From contig NZ_VKKU01000001.1 in assembly GCF_007280415.1 (NCBI RefSeq), positions 372,001 to 436,000 on the forward strand: a stretch of DNA of 64,000 nucleotides, read 5' to 3'. The position numbers were made by a program, and so were the translations under genes. The notes beneath the pieces are model-generated. The model saw only the letters and a program-made list of their open reading frames with translations, searched no databases and was not told the origin of the DNA. The first letter of the stretch is position 1, and the number at the start of each line of letters is the position of its first letter. This document shows positions 26,864 through 36,360 of the stretch, one piece after another. The stretch comes from Sphingorhabdus contaminans. GTDB lineage: Bacteria; Pseudomonadota; Alphaproteobacteria; Sphingomonadales; Sphingomonadaceae.

Positions 26864-28083
26864 GCGGCGATCGTGGCGAAGTTCCCTGGGTGTTGGCGGC
26901 CAAGACGGGCAAGATCGGTTTTGCAAACCGACTGGGCCGCGGTGACCGTTCACCCCTGGGTGTGTGGTTCTGGGAACTGGACCGGGTTCTGCTCTCGCTG
27001 ATGATCGTGTTGATTGCGATCGGGCTTTTGTCGGTGGCGGCGGCGTCGCCTGCGGGTGCGCAGCGCCTGTCATCGTCCACGACCCAACTCAACTCGCTCT
27101 ACTTTTTTTACCGCCAGCTCATGTGGGTCATTGTCGGTGTGCCGCTGATGCTCGTCGTGTCCATGTATCCGCGGGAACAGGCGCGCCGCTTTGCCGTTGT
27201 CGGCTTCTGCATATTTTTCGTGCTGCTTGCGCTCGTGCCCGTATTGGGCCGAGAGGTGAATGGTTCCCAACGCTGGATAGGGGCCGGCTTTGCCGGCCTG
27301 CAACCGTCGGAATTCCTCAAACCCTTTTTTGCCGTCACCATGGCATGGATCATTAGCTGGCGATTGAAAGATCCCACCCTTCCGGTCCGCTTGCTCAGCA
27401 GTATCGCAACGGGATTGGTGTGCGTCTTTTTGATGGCGCAGCCTGACCTTGGACAAACCATTCTCTTTGCCGGAACATGGTTTGCGCTGATGATGGTATC
27501 GGGTGTTCCTGCATCGCGGCTTTGGGCGATGGTCATCGGCGGTCTGGTTGGAATGATACTGGCCTATAATTTCTATCCCGTCGCGACCCAGCGTATCGAT
27601 GCGTGGATCTTCGGGACCGAAGGCCTGACGCACGACAAGATGGCGCTGGCCACATTGACCAGTGGCGGTTTCATCGGTGTCGGGCCGGGACTGGGGACGA
27701 AGAAATATACTCTGCCCGAAGGTCACACCGACTATATTTTCTCTGTGATTGGTGAAGAATTCGGATTGCTGGCCTGTATGGTGATCGCAATTCTCTACTT
27801 TGCCATTCTTGTCCGCATCATCATCCGCCTGCTGGATGAAAAGGACCAGTTCGTCGTTCTCGCCGTAACCGGCCTCGGCGCCCAATTTTGTGGCCAGGCC
27901 ATGATTAACATGGCGGTGAACCTGGGCGTCTTTCCGTCCAAAGGGATGACCTTGCCCTTTATCAGCTATGGCGGATCGTCCATTTTGGCGCTGTCGATCA
28001 CATGCGGTCTCATACTGGCACTGACCAAGCGCAACCCGTATCTTGACCGTTCCCTCTATATGGTGAAGGGACAGACGCCATGA
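26860..28083 (+). CDS. ftsW: SEDS glycan polymerase FtsW
   Basis: Septal peptidoglycan glycosyltransferase that works with FtsI. The 407-residue SEDS protein has about ten membrane helices, a cytoplasmic N-terminus of about 45 residues, and the family motifs NGSQRWIG, QPSEFLKPF, QPDLGQTILF, GHTDYIFSVIGEEFG and the C-terminal LPFISYGGSSI. The neighbouring ftsI and the mur genes make FtsW rather than RodA the right call. Confidence 0.97.
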   Translation: MSGDRGEVPWVLAAKTGKIGFANRLGRGDRSPLGVWFWELDRVLLSLMIVLIAIGLLSVAAASPAGAQRLSSSTTQLNSLYFFYRQLMWVIVGVPLMLVVSMYPREQARRFAVVGFCIFFVLLALVPVLGREVNGSQRWIGAGFAGLQPSEFLKPFFAVTMAWIISWRLKDPTLPVRLLSSIATGLVCVFLMAQPDLGQTILFAGTWFALMMVSGVPASRLWAMVIGGLVGMILAYNFYPVATQRIDAWIFGTEGLTHDKMALATLTSGGFIGVGPGLGTKKYTLPEGHTDYIFSVIGEEFGLLACMVIAILYFAILVRIIIRLLDEKDQFVVLAVTGLGAQFCGQAMINMAVNLGVFPSKGMTLPFISYGGSSILALSITCGLILALTKRNPYLDRSLYMVKGQTP

Positions 28084-29261
28084 GCATTTCACGGCACTAT
28101 GTCCTCGCCGCCGGTGGTACCGGTGGTCATCTCATCCCGGCATTCGCCCTTGGGCAGGAATTGCTGCACCGCGGCCACCATGTCGCCCTGATAACAGACG
28201 AGCGGGGCGCGAAAATTCCGGGCGCACCGGAGAAAATGGCAACCCATATCCTGCCTGCAGGTCGCATCACCAAAAGCCCGGCAAGCTGGTTGCCCGGTGT
28301 AAAGGCCATCGCCGAGGGGCGGTTGATGGCGCGGCGTCTCTATGACAGTTTTGAACCCAGTGCCGTTATCGGCTTTGGCGGATATCCGGCATTTCCGGCG
28401 TTGCTGGGTGCATTTGCGGAAAATGTTCCCACCATCATCCATGAACAAAATGCCGTGTTGGGCCGCGTCAACCGCTTCACCGCGCGGCAGGTCAACGCGA
28501 TAGCAACCGCCTATCCCGACATATTGCGTCTGTCGCCCCGCTATCAGGACAAGGTCCATCTGGTGGGCAATCCGGTGCGGGAAGAAGTTCTGGCGCTGCG
28601 CGACCAACCTTATCCGCCCATGTCCGCCGACGGCATATTCCGCGTGCTGGTGACAGGGGGAAGCCAGGGTGCAACCATCTTGTCCGAAGTCGTTCCCGAC
28701 GGGCTGGCGCGACTGCCGCTGAATCTGCGGCGCCGTCTTCAGGTGACGCAGCAATGCCGTGCCGAGGATATCGAAACCGTGCGCCAGGCCTATGCCGCGC
28801 ATGAAATTCCGGCGGAGCTTGCGACCTATCTGCCGGACCTGCCCGACCGTATGGGGTGGTCACATCTGGTCATCGCGCGGGCAGGGGCCTCGACCATTGC
28901 GGAACTGACCTGTGCAGGCCGCCCCGCCATATTGGTTCCGTTGCCGAGTGCGACGGACAATCATCAAAGCTACAATGTGAAGGAAATGGTGCAGGCGGGC
29001 GGTGCGCGCGCGATTGCGCAGACCCAGTTTACGCCCGTCGAACTGGCCAAGCAGATCCAGAAAATCGCGCTTGAACCGGGGGCACTGGAAAATGCGGCCA
29101 AGGCGGCGAAAAGCTGTGGCCGGCCCCAGGCTGTTTCCGATCTTGCCGACCTTGTGGAATCATTCGGTAAAGCGCCCATCATGCACACCATCAAACCCAA
29201 GCACGACACTGCATCCGCATTTGCGCCGTCGCCTGCGCTGGCAAAGGACACGGCATTATGA
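28080..29261 (+). CDS. murG: Undecaprenyl-PP-MurNAc-pentapeptide:GlcNAc transferase
   Basis: Makes lipid II from lipid I. The 393-residue GT28 enzyme has the glycine-rich N-terminal loop [44 protein letters not shown] and the UDP-GlcNAc-binding C-terminal part ([27 protein letters not shown]). It carries a C-terminal extension of about 25 residues rich in Lys, Ala and Pro past the usual end. Four-base overlaps with both neighbours. Confidence 0.97.
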   Translation: MSISRHYVLAAGGTGGHLIPAFALGQELLHRGHHVALITDERGAKIPGAPEKMATHILPAGRITKSPASWLPGVKAIAEGRLMARRLYDSFEPSAVIGFGGYPAFPALLGAFAENVPTIIHEQNAVLGRVNRFTARQVNAIATAYPDILRLSPRYQDKVHLVGNPVREEVLALRDQPYPPMSADGIFRVLVTGGSQGATILSEVVPDGLARLPLNLRRRLQVTQQCRAEDIETVRQAYAAHEIPAELATYLPDLPDRMGWSHLVIARAGASTIAELTCAGRPAILVPLPSATDNHQSYNVKEMVQAGGARAIAQTQFTPVELAKQIQKIALEPGALENAAKAAKSCGRPQAVSDLADLVESFGKAPIMHTIKPKHDTASAFAPSPALAKDTAL

Positions 29262-30664
29262 AGGGTGTTCCCAACGATATCGGAACCATCCATTTTGTCG
29301 GCATCGGCGGCATCGGCATGTCGGGTATTGCCGAAGTGATGCATAACCTTGGCTACACGGTGCAGGGTTCGGACATTGCGGACAGCTATGTCATCGACGG
29401 GCTGCGCAAGCGCGGTATCAAGGTGATGATCGGGCATAGCGCCGATAATCTGGGCGATGCGGCGGTGGTGGTCACGTCCACGGCTGTCAAAAAGGGCAAT
29501 CCCGAACGCGATGCCGCGCTGGAGCGGCGCATTCCGCTGGTCCGCCGCGCCGAAATGCTCGCCGAACTGATGCGGCTGAAGAATACGGTCGCTGTTGCAG
29601 GGACGCACGGGAAGACGACGACGACGTCCCTGATCGCGGCGATGCTCGACCATGGCGGGATTGACCCGACGGTCATCAATGGCGGCATCATCAACAGCTA
29701 TGGCTCCAACGCACGTCTGGGTGCCAGCGACTGGATGGTGGTCGAGGCCGACGAAAGCGACGGCAGCTTCCTGCGGCTGGACGGCACGATCGCGGTGGTG
29801 ACCAACATCGATCCGGAGCATCTCGACCATTATGGCGGGTTTGACGCCATCAAGGATGCCTTTGTCGAATTTGTCGAAAATGTCCCCTTCTATGGCGCGG
29901 CCATCATGTGCCTCGACCATCCCGAGGTGCAGGCGATCTTGCCGAAGATACGGGACCGGCGGATCATCACCTATGGATTTTCGGCGCAGGCGGATATCAG
30001 GGGGGAGAATGTGACGCCCTTTCCCGGCGGGAACCGGTTCGACGTGGTCGTGCGCAACCGCGACGGATCGCAGCGCAGCATCACCGGCATCGAACTGCCC
30101 ATGCCCGGCCGCCACAATGTCCAGAACGCCCTGGCGGCCATTGCCGTTGGTCTTGAAATGGGCATGGATGACCAGTCGGTCGCCCATGGCTTTGACAAAT
30201 TTGGCGGGGTCAAGCGGCGCTTTACGAAGGTGGGCGAAGTGGATGGCGTGACGATCATCGACGATTACGGACACCACCCGGTCGAAATCCGCGCCGTCCT
30301 GTCGGCCGCACGCGAAGGGGCGCAGGGCAGGGTGATCGCGGTTGCCCAGCCGCACCGCTTCACCCGGCTGCGCGATCATATGGATGATTTCCAGCAGGCC
30401 TTCAACGATGCCGACATGGTGTTCATCTCGCCCGTTTATGCCGCGGGCGAGGCACCTATTGAGGGTGTCACTTCCGAAGCGCTGGTCAACGGCATCAAGG
30501 CACGCGGGCACCGATCTGCCGCCACGGTCGCCGACCAGGCGGACCTCGCGCAGAAGCTCGCCCATATTGTGCAGGACAAGGATATGGTCGTCTGCCTCGG
30601 CGCAGGTGACATTACCAAATGGGCCGCGGGGCTCGCCGATGCGATCAGGGCGGAGCGCGGATGA
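29258..30664 (+). CDS. murC: UDP-N-acetylmuramate:L-alanine ligase
   Basis: First amino-acid-adding Mur ligase. The 468-residue protein has the N-terminal dinucleotide-type fold ([18 protein letters not shown]), the P-loop [23 protein letters not shown], and the C-terminal [14 protein letters not shown]. All are diagnostic for MurC. Four-base overlaps link it to murG and murB. Confidence 0.98.
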   Translation: MKGVPNDIGTIHFVGIGGIGMSGIAEVMHNLGYTVQGSDIADSYVIDGLRKRGIKVMIGHSADNLGDAAVVVTSTAVKKGNPERDAALERRIPLVRRAEMLAELMRLKNTVAVAGTHGKTTTTSLIAAMLDHGGIDPTVINGGIINSYGSNARLGASDWMVVEADESDGSFLRLDGTIAVVTNIDPEHLDHYGGFDAIKDAFVEFVENVPFYGAAIMCLDHPEVQAILPKIRDRRIITYGFSAQADIRGENVTPFPGGNRFDVVVRNRDGSQRSITGIELPMPGRHNVQNALAAIAVGLEMGMDDQSVAHGFDKFGGVKRRFTKVGEVDGVTIIDDYGHHPVEIRAVLSAAREGAQGRVIAVAQPHRFTRLRDHMDDFQQAFNDADMVFISPVYAAGEAPIEGVTSEALVNGIKARGHRSAATVADQADLAQKLAHIVQDKDMVVCLGAGDITKWAAGLADAIRAERG

Positions 30665-31557
30665 GCGTCGCCGAACTTCCACGCGTGGCCGGAAAACTGA
30701 CGGCCGATGCACCGCTTGCGCCGCTGGTATGGTTCAAGTCGGGCGGACAGGCGCAGTGGTTGTTCGAACCCAAGGATCTGGAGGATCTCCAGTCCTTTCT
30801 GCGCAACCTCGATCCCGCAACGCCGGTCATGGCGCTGGGGCTGGGGTCGAACATGATTGTGCGCGACGGCGGCGTGCCGGGTGTCGTGGTCCGTCTGGGC
30901 AAGGCCTTCGCCAGGGTGAGCCCGGTCGACGCCACCACATTGGACTGCGGCGGCGGTGCGTCGGGCATATTGGTGTCCTCCACAGCACGCGACGCTGGCA
31001 TCGCGGGTCTCGAATTTCTGCGCTCCATCCCCGGAACCGTGGGCGGCTTTGTCCGGATGAACGGGGGCGCCTATGGCGGCGAAGTGAAGGACATATTGGT
31101 CGATTGCGACGTCGTCCTGCGCGATGGCCAGCTTGCCCGGCTGAACGTCGACGACCTCCACTACAGTTACCGCCATTCGGAACTTCCCGATGGTGCCATC
31201 GTCGTATCGGCGCGGTTCCGGGGGAAGCCCGGCGAACCTTCGGCCATTCAGGCCGAGATGGACCGGATATCGGAATCGCGCGAAGCATCGCAGCCGCTGC
31301 GGTCCAAGACAGGCGGTTCGACATTCAAAAATCCCGATGGCCACAAGGCGTGGCAACTGGTCGACGAGGCTGGCTGTCGCGGACTACAAATAGGTGGAGC
31401 ACAGGTGTCCGAAAAACACACCAATTTCCTGATCAACACAGGCGATGCCAGCAGCGCCGACATCGAAGCCCTGGGCGAGGAAGTCCGCCGCCGCGTCAAG
31501 GCGAAGTCCGGTATCGATCTGCAATGGGAAATCCAGCGCGTGGGTGACGTTAAATGA
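30661..31557 (+). CDS. murB: UDP-N-acetylenolpyruvoylglucosamine reductase
   Basis: FAD-dependent enzyme that makes UDP-MurNAc. The 298-residue protein has [18 protein letters not shown], the FAD-binding [47 protein letters not shown] with the catalytic serine, and [11 protein letters not shown] with the catalytic Glu region. The ATG overlaps the murC stop; an in-frame start 42 bases upstream would lie inside murC without need. Confidence 0.97.
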   Translation: MSVAELPRVAGKLTADAPLAPLVWFKSGGQAQWLFEPKDLEDLQSFLRNLDPATPVMALGLGSNMIVRDGGVPGVVVRLGKAFARVSPVDATTLDCGGGASGILVSSTARDAGIAGLEFLRSIPGTVGGFVRMNGGAYGGEVKDILVDCDVVLRDGQLARLNVDDLHYSYRHSELPDGAIVVSARFRGKPGEPSAIQAEMDRISESREASQPLRSKTGGSTFKNPDGHKAWQLVDEAGCRGLQIGGAQVSEKHTNFLINTGDASSADIEALGEEVRRRVKAKSGIDLQWEIQRVGDVK

Positions 31558-32477
31558 GCAGCCAAATCCATGTTGCAGTGCTGATGGGCGGCTGGTCCAA
31601 TGAGCGCCCCGTTTCGCTGATGAGCGGCAATGGCGTGGCGGACGCCCTCGAACGCGTTGGTTATAAGGTGAGCCGGGTCGACATGGACCGGAATGTCGCG
31701 CAGGTCTTGGCGGCTTTGCGCCCCGATGTCGTGTTCAACGCACTGCACGGTGTGCCCGGCGAAGATGGCAGCGTGCAGGGCATGCTGGACCTGATGGGCA
31801 TAAAATATACCCACAGCGGAATGGTGACATCCGTCATCGCGATCGACAAGGAACTGACGAAGCAGCGCCTCGTCCCGGCCGGTATTCCCATGCCGAAAGG
31901 GACAATTGTCGACAGCGAGAGCCTTTATTCGGGCGACCCCCTGCCGCGCCCCTATGTGCTGAAGCCGGTCAATGAGGGAAGTTCGGTGGGCGTCGCCATC
32001 GTCAAGGCCGACAGCAATTACGGCGACCCGATTTCGCGCGAGTCCAAAGGACCCTGGCAGGAATTCGACACATTGCTTGCCGAACCCTTTATCAAGGGGC
32101 GCGAGCTGACGGTGGCGGTATTGGGCGACAAGGCATTGTGCGTGACGGAGTTGAAGCCCAAGAGCGGCTTTTACGATTTCGATGCCAAGTATACAGATGG
32201 CCTGACCGAACATATATGCCCGGCCGAAATCCCTGCGGACGCCGCGAACTATATGATGGACATTGCGCTGAAGGCACACCGTCTGCTGGGCTGCAAGGGT
32301 GCATCACGCACCGATTTCCGCTGGGATGACGAACTGGGCCTGGATGGCATCTTTGTGCTGGAAACCAATACCCAACCCGGTATGACGCCGCTAAGTCTGG
32401 TGCCGGAACAGGCGAAATATGTTGGTATCAGTTATGAACAACTGGTCGATATCATTGTGAAAGAGGCGTTGGCATAA
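31554..32477 (+). CDS. ddl: D-alanine:D-alanine ligase
   Basis: ATP-grasp enzyme that makes D-Ala-D-Ala for MurF. The 307-residue protein has VLMGGWSNERPVSLMSG, HGVPGEDGSVQGMLD, KPVNEGSSVGV and FVLETNTQPGMTPLSLVP. It overlaps murB by four bases and ends on the first base of the ftsQ start (TAATG). The position before ftsQ is that of ddlB. Confidence 0.96.
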   Translation: MSSQIHVAVLMGGWSNERPVSLMSGNGVADALERVGYKVSRVDMDRNVAQVLAALRPDVVFNALHGVPGEDGSVQGMLDLMGIKYTHSGMVTSVIAIDKELTKQRLVPAGIPMPKGTIVDSESLYSGDPLPRPYVLKPVNEGSSVGVAIVKADSNYGDPISRESKGPWQEFDTLLAEPFIKGRELTVAVLGDKALCVTELKPKSGFYDFDAKYTDGLTEHICPAEIPADAANYMMDIALKAHRLLGCKGASRTDFRWDDELGLDGIFVLETNTQPGMTPLSLVPEQAKYVGISYEQLVDIIVKEALA

Positions 32478-33391
32478 TGGCTACTTCCTCCCGCAAGGCG
32501 AGCAGCAAACGAACGGCAAAGACGCCCCGTCCGCGGCAGAAGGTGCGGCAGATTTCGGTAATCGATCGTGCTTTCCAGGCGTTGCCATTTTCCGAAGAAG
32601 ATATTCAACGCGCCGCGACTTGGCTGATTATCGCGGCGGTGACCGTGCTTGTCTACGCCGCTGCCCAATGGGCCGGCCTGACGACCGCGGCCTATCTACA
32701 ATATGCGGATCTGGCCGCGCGCGCCGGTTTTCAGGTGCAGCGCGTCGAAGTGACCGGAATGGAGCGGGTGGATCAGCTCAAGGTTTATGATCTCGTTCTG
32801 GCGGAAAAGGACCGGGCGATGCCGCTGGTCGATATCGACAAGGTCCGCGCCGATCTGCTGCAATATGGATGGATAAAGGACGCCCGCGTTTCGCGCCGTT
32901 TGCCGGATACGCTGGCCGTTGAAATAGTCGAGCGCAAGCCCGCCGCCGTGTGGCAGCGCGATGGCCAATATTCCCTGATCGATGCCGAGGGCAATGTTCT
33001 GGAAAATGTAAAAATGGGCGAGGTGGGTGATCTGCCGGTTTTAAATGGAACCGATGCCAACCGCCATGCCGTTGCCCTGAACGAATTGCTGGACAAGGCC
33101 AGCGCCCTCAAATCGCAGGTCATTGGCGCAAGCTGGATCGGTAACCGGCGCTGGGATCTGAAGTTCAAGAGCGGCGAGACGCTGGCGCTTCCGGAAGGGG
33201 AGAAGGCAGCGGCCGAAGCCTTGCTGAACTTTGCCCGTATGGATGGCATCCACCGGCTGTTGGGTCGCGATCTTATCCATTTCGATCTGCGTGATCCGGA
33301 ACGCGCCTATTTCCGTAAAGCGCCCAAGGCAGCCCCGGCAAATGCCGAAAGCGAAACATCCAGTGTCAAAAATAGCGGGACGCAGGCATGA
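32477..33391 (+). CDS. ftsQ: Cell division protein FtsQ
   Basis: Bitopic divisome protein. The 304-residue protein has a Lys/Arg-rich cytoplasmic tail (about 1-50), a membrane helix (about 52-74), a POTRA domain (FQVQRVEVTGMERVDQLKVYDLVLAEKDRAMPLVDIDKVRADLLQYG-region) and the FtsQ domain (DARVSRRLPDTLAVEIVERKPAAVW onward). It shares one base with ddl and overlaps ftsA by four bases. Confidence 0.95.
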   Translation: MATSSRKASSKRTAKTPRPRQKVRQISVIDRAFQALPFSEEDIQRAATWLIIAAVTVLVYAAAQWAGLTTAAYLQYADLAARAGFQVQRVEVTGMERVDQLKVYDLVLAEKDRAMPLVDIDKVRADLLQYGWIKDARVSRRLPDTLAVEIVERKPAAVWQRDGQYSLIDAEGNVLENVKMGEVGDLPVLNGTDANRHAVALNELLDKASALKSQVIGASWIGNRRWDLKFKSGETLALPEGEKAAAEALLNFARMDGIHRLLGRDLIHFDLRDPERAYFRKAPKAAPANAESETSSVKNSGTQA

Positions 33392-34653
33392 AGGCGGCAC
33401 GCGTAGAAAAGCTGATTTCGGCCATCGACATCGGATCGTCCAAAGTATCCGCCCTGATTGCAGGGCGCACGGATACGGGCGAACTGATCGTGCTGGGCAC
33501 CGGTCAGCGTGAAAGCCGCGGCGTCACGCGCGGCTATGTATCGGATATCGAGCAGGCCGAGCTGTCGGTGCGCCATGCGGTGGAGCAGGCGGAACGGATT
33601 GCTGGTATCAATATCGAACGCGTCTGGGTGGGAATGTCGTCCGGCGGGCTGGACAGCCTGCTTGCGCCTGTCGAAATCGAGTTGGGCGGCGACCGCATTA
33701 CGCAGGAAGATGTCGACCAGCTTTTGCAGGCGGGCCGCGCCAATATCCACACCGGCGGGAAAATGCCGTTGCATATCCGCCCGACGCTTTATTCGCTGGA
33801 TGGTGTCGGCGGTGTGGCCAATCCGGTCGGGCTGCATGCCGACCGCCTTGGCGTTGATATACATGTGGTCCTTGCCGACCAGTCACCCGTCCGCAATATC
33901 GACATGACGGTGCGTGCGGCGCATCTTGATGTGGAATCCATTGTCGTTGCGCCGGTTGCGACGGGCCTTGCCTGTCTGACGGCGGAAGAACGCGAACTGG
34001 GTGTCGCTCTGGTCGAATTTGGCGCGGCTGTTACCAATGTATCGGTCTTTATCGGCGGCATGCTTGTCGGTCTGGAAACAATCCAGAAAGGTGCATCGGA
34101 CATTACCGATGATATCGCCTCGACATTCGGTATCCGTCGGGCCCAGGCCGAGCGTCTGAAATGTTTTCACGGATCGGCACTGACCAGCCCGCGTGACCAT
34201 CAGGAAGTGCTGGAGGTAGGGCCGGACGAAAACGGGACCGAAGCCGGCACCCATGCGCCCCGCATCACAAAGGCGCAATTGAACGCGGTGGTTTGCCAGC
34301 GTGTCGACAGCATCGTGTCCGAAATCGGACGTGCGCTCAAAACCCTGGGATTTTCCGGCCCGTCAAGTCACCAGATTGTCCTGACCGGTGGTGGTGCCGA
34401 ATTAAAAGGTATTGCCGAACATATGCAGGGTGCGTTGGGCCGTACTGTCCGAATTGGACGGCCCGCCGGACTGAATGGCCTTCCCGAAGCACATTCGGGA
34501 CCTGCCTTTTCTACTTTGGTTGGTTTGATTCATTACGCGGCGATTGACCGCGTTGACTTGAAATCCGGCTATGATTTGCATGGCGAACATATGCCTTCGG
34601 GCATGCCGAGCCTATTTGAACGTATAAAACGGGCAATCCGTGAGAATTTTTAA
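33388..34653 (+). CDS. ftsA: Cell division protein FtsA
   Basis: Actin-fold protein that tethers FtsZ to the membrane. The 421-residue protein begins with the phosphate-1 motif SAIDIGSSKVSALIA, has GVTRGYVSDIEQAELSVRHAVEQAE, and ends with LFERIKRAIRENF, an amphipathic membrane-targeting helix. The gene overlaps ftsQ and is separated from ftsZ by 105 bases, the largest gap in the cluster. Confidence 0.97.
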   Translation: MKAARVEKLISAIDIGSSKVSALIAGRTDTGELIVLGTGQRESRGVTRGYVSDIEQAELSVRHAVEQAERIAGINIERVWVGMSSGGLDSLLAPVEIELGGDRITQEDVDQLLQAGRANIHTGGKMPLHIRPTLYSLDGVGGVANPVGLHADRLGVDIHVVLADQSPVRNIDMTVRAAHLDVESIVVAPVATGLACLTAEERELGVALVEFGAAVTNVSVFIGGMLVGLETIQKGASDITDDIASTFGIRRAQAERLKCFHGSALTSPRDHQEVLEVGPDENGTEAGTHAPRITKAQLNAVVCQRVDSIVSEIGRALKTLGFSGPSSHQIVLTGGGAELKGIAEHMQGALGRTVRIGRPAGLNGLPEAHSGPAFSTLVGLIHYAAIDRVDLKSGYDLHGEHMPSGMPSLFERIKRAIRENF

Positions 34654-34758
34654 CAGAAAGCTGTGCAAAAAGGTTAATTTTCGGGTGTGCGCTGTGTCCT
34701 TTTGTGTCAGAAGCGTGAAAATTTCTAATAAGCCAATCTAGGCTAGGGGGATGTAGAC
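34654..34758 (+). promoter_or_regulatory. ftsA-ftsZ spacer, probable ftsZ leader
   Basis: This 105-base AT-richer gap interrupts an otherwise overlapping cluster and is the likeliest place for an independent ftsZ promoter. I see no CtrA-type TTAA-N7-TTAA pair and no GANTC methylation site here. A GGGGGATG ribosome-site region ends nine bases before the ftsZ ATG. Confidence 0.4.
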
Positions 34759-36252
34759 ATGAGCATCAATATCGGTCCACCCGTGGTTGATGAATTAAAA
34801 CCGAAGATTGCTGTTATTGGCGTTGGTGGTGCTGGCGGAAACGCTGTCGCCAACATGATCGGTGCAAAGGTCGAAGGCGTAGATTTCGTCGTTGCCAATA
34901 CCGACGCACAGGCGCTCAATGCATCGCCGGCGGAATATCGCATCCAGCTTGGCCCGGATATTACCCAGGGTCTGGGTGCCGGTTCACGGCCCGAGGTCGG
35001 TCGCGCGGCTGCCGAAGAAACCATTGAGCAGGTAAAGGCCGCCCTTGCAGGTTGCCATATGTGCTTCATCGCCGCAGGCATGGGCGGAGGTACCGGAACC
35101 GGTGCCGCGCCTGTCATCGCCAAAGCAGCGCGCGAGATGAACATTTTGACGGTGGGCGTTGTTACCAAGCCGTTCCTGTTCGAAGGTTCGCGCCGGATGC
35201 GTTCGGCCGATTCCGGAATTACGGAACTGCAACAGCATGTCGACACGCTGATCGTTATTCCGAACCAGAACCTGTTCCTGGTTGCCAATCCGAATACAAC
35301 GTTCAAGGAAGCCTTCCTGCTCGCCGACGAAGTTCTGCAGCAGGGCGTTCGTGGCATTACCGACCTGATGGTCATGCCCGGCCTCATCAACCTCGACTTT
35401 GCCGACGTGCGTTCTGTCATGCACGAAATGGGCAAGGCGATGATGGGTACCGGCGAAGCCGAAGGCGACGGTCGTGCGTTGGAAGCCGCCGAAAAGGCAA
35501 TCGCCAATCCGCTGCTCGACGGTGTGTCGATGCAGGGCGCAAAGGGTGTTATCGTGTCCATCACCGGTGGTGAAGACATGCGCCTGATGGAAGTTGACGA
35601 AGCCGCCAACCATATCCGCGAACTGGTCGATCCCGATGCAAATATCATCTGGGGTTCGGCGTTTAACGAGAATTTGAACGGCAAAATCCGTGTTTCGGTT
35701 GTTGCGACCGGTATCGACAATGACGGTTCGGTTTCTGCACCCAGCGCACATGCGACCCGTCCTTTCGCCTTCAGTCGTCCGACAGAAACCGTTGCCGAGC
35801 CGGAACCCGCACCTGTGGCGGCACCTGCGGCATTTGCCGAACCGGCACCGGAAATCGTTGTTGAAGAACCATTTGATGTCTCGACAGAAAATGACAATGA
35901 CAGCCTCGAACTCGGTCAGCAGCATGTTGCCGACGCCGATTATGAGCCGGTTGCCGCCGCATCCAAAAGCGAAGCGGCAGAGGATGGTGACGATGATCTT
36001 CTCGAACTGGGTGAAGCCCATGTCGAGCAGGCCGAAGAAGCGCCATCAACTTATGAACCTGCAGCGGACATAACGCCGGCACCCGAGCGTCCTGCGCCAC
36101 GGGTATCGACGGGCGGAACGCTTTTTGAACGCATGTCCAATCTGTCGCGCGGTCTTTCGCGCGGCGACGATGAAGAGGACAGCAACAAGGAAGCAGGTTC
36201 CGCAGGCGGCCTCAATATTCCGCGCTTTTTGGACCGGCAGAGCAATAATTGA
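34759..36252 (+). CDS. ftsZ: Cell division GTPase FtsZ
   Basis: Tubulin homologue that forms the Z-ring. The 497-residue protein has the nucleotide-binding [12 protein letters not shown], the tubulin signature GGGTGTG at 109-115, and the T7 loop region [16 protein letters not shown] Pro/Ala/Glu-rich, acidic linker of about 150 residues follows the globular domain (from about 325), ending in the conserved C-terminal peptide [10 protein letters not shown] that binds FtsA and other partners. The long acidic linker accounts for the length above the E. coli protein's 383. Confidence 0.98.
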   Translation: MSINIGPPVVDELKPKIAVIGVGGAGGNAVANMIGAKVEGVDFVVANTDAQALNASPAEYRIQLGPDITQGLGAGSRPEVGRAAAEETIEQVKAALAGCHMCFIAAGMGGGTGTGAAPVIAKAAREMNILTVGVVTKPFLFEGSRRMRSADSGITELQQHVDTLIVIPNQNLFLVANPNTTFKEAFLLADEVLQQGVRGITDLMVMPGLINLDFADVRSVMHEMGKAMMGTGEAEGDGRALEAAEKAIANPLLDGVSMQGAKGVIVSITGGEDMRLMEVDEAANHIRELVDPDANIIWGSAFNENLNGKIRVSVVATGIDNDGSVSAPSAHATRPFAFSRPTETVAEPEPAPVAAPAAFAEPAPEIVVEEPFDVSTENDNDSLELGQQHVADADYEPVAAASKSEAAEDGDDDLLELGEAHVEQAEEAPSTYEPAADITPAPERPAPRVSTGGTLFERMSNLSRGLSRGDDEEDSNKEAGSAGGLNIPRFLDRQSNN

Positions 36253-36360
36253 CCGTCGGCTGACAAGCTGACGTTCATTTTGTCTCCTTTATGCAACCAT
36301 TCGGCGAAGGCGGGCAGCGCCCTCCTTTGCTTTGGTTCCCTGTGGCATCATTAGAGGCGC

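Noticed and set aside
28970..30712. 580-codon open frame on the minus strand opposite murC
   Set aside because: It lies antisense to a fully recognisable murC and has no family motif; open frames on the opposite strand are common at this GC content.
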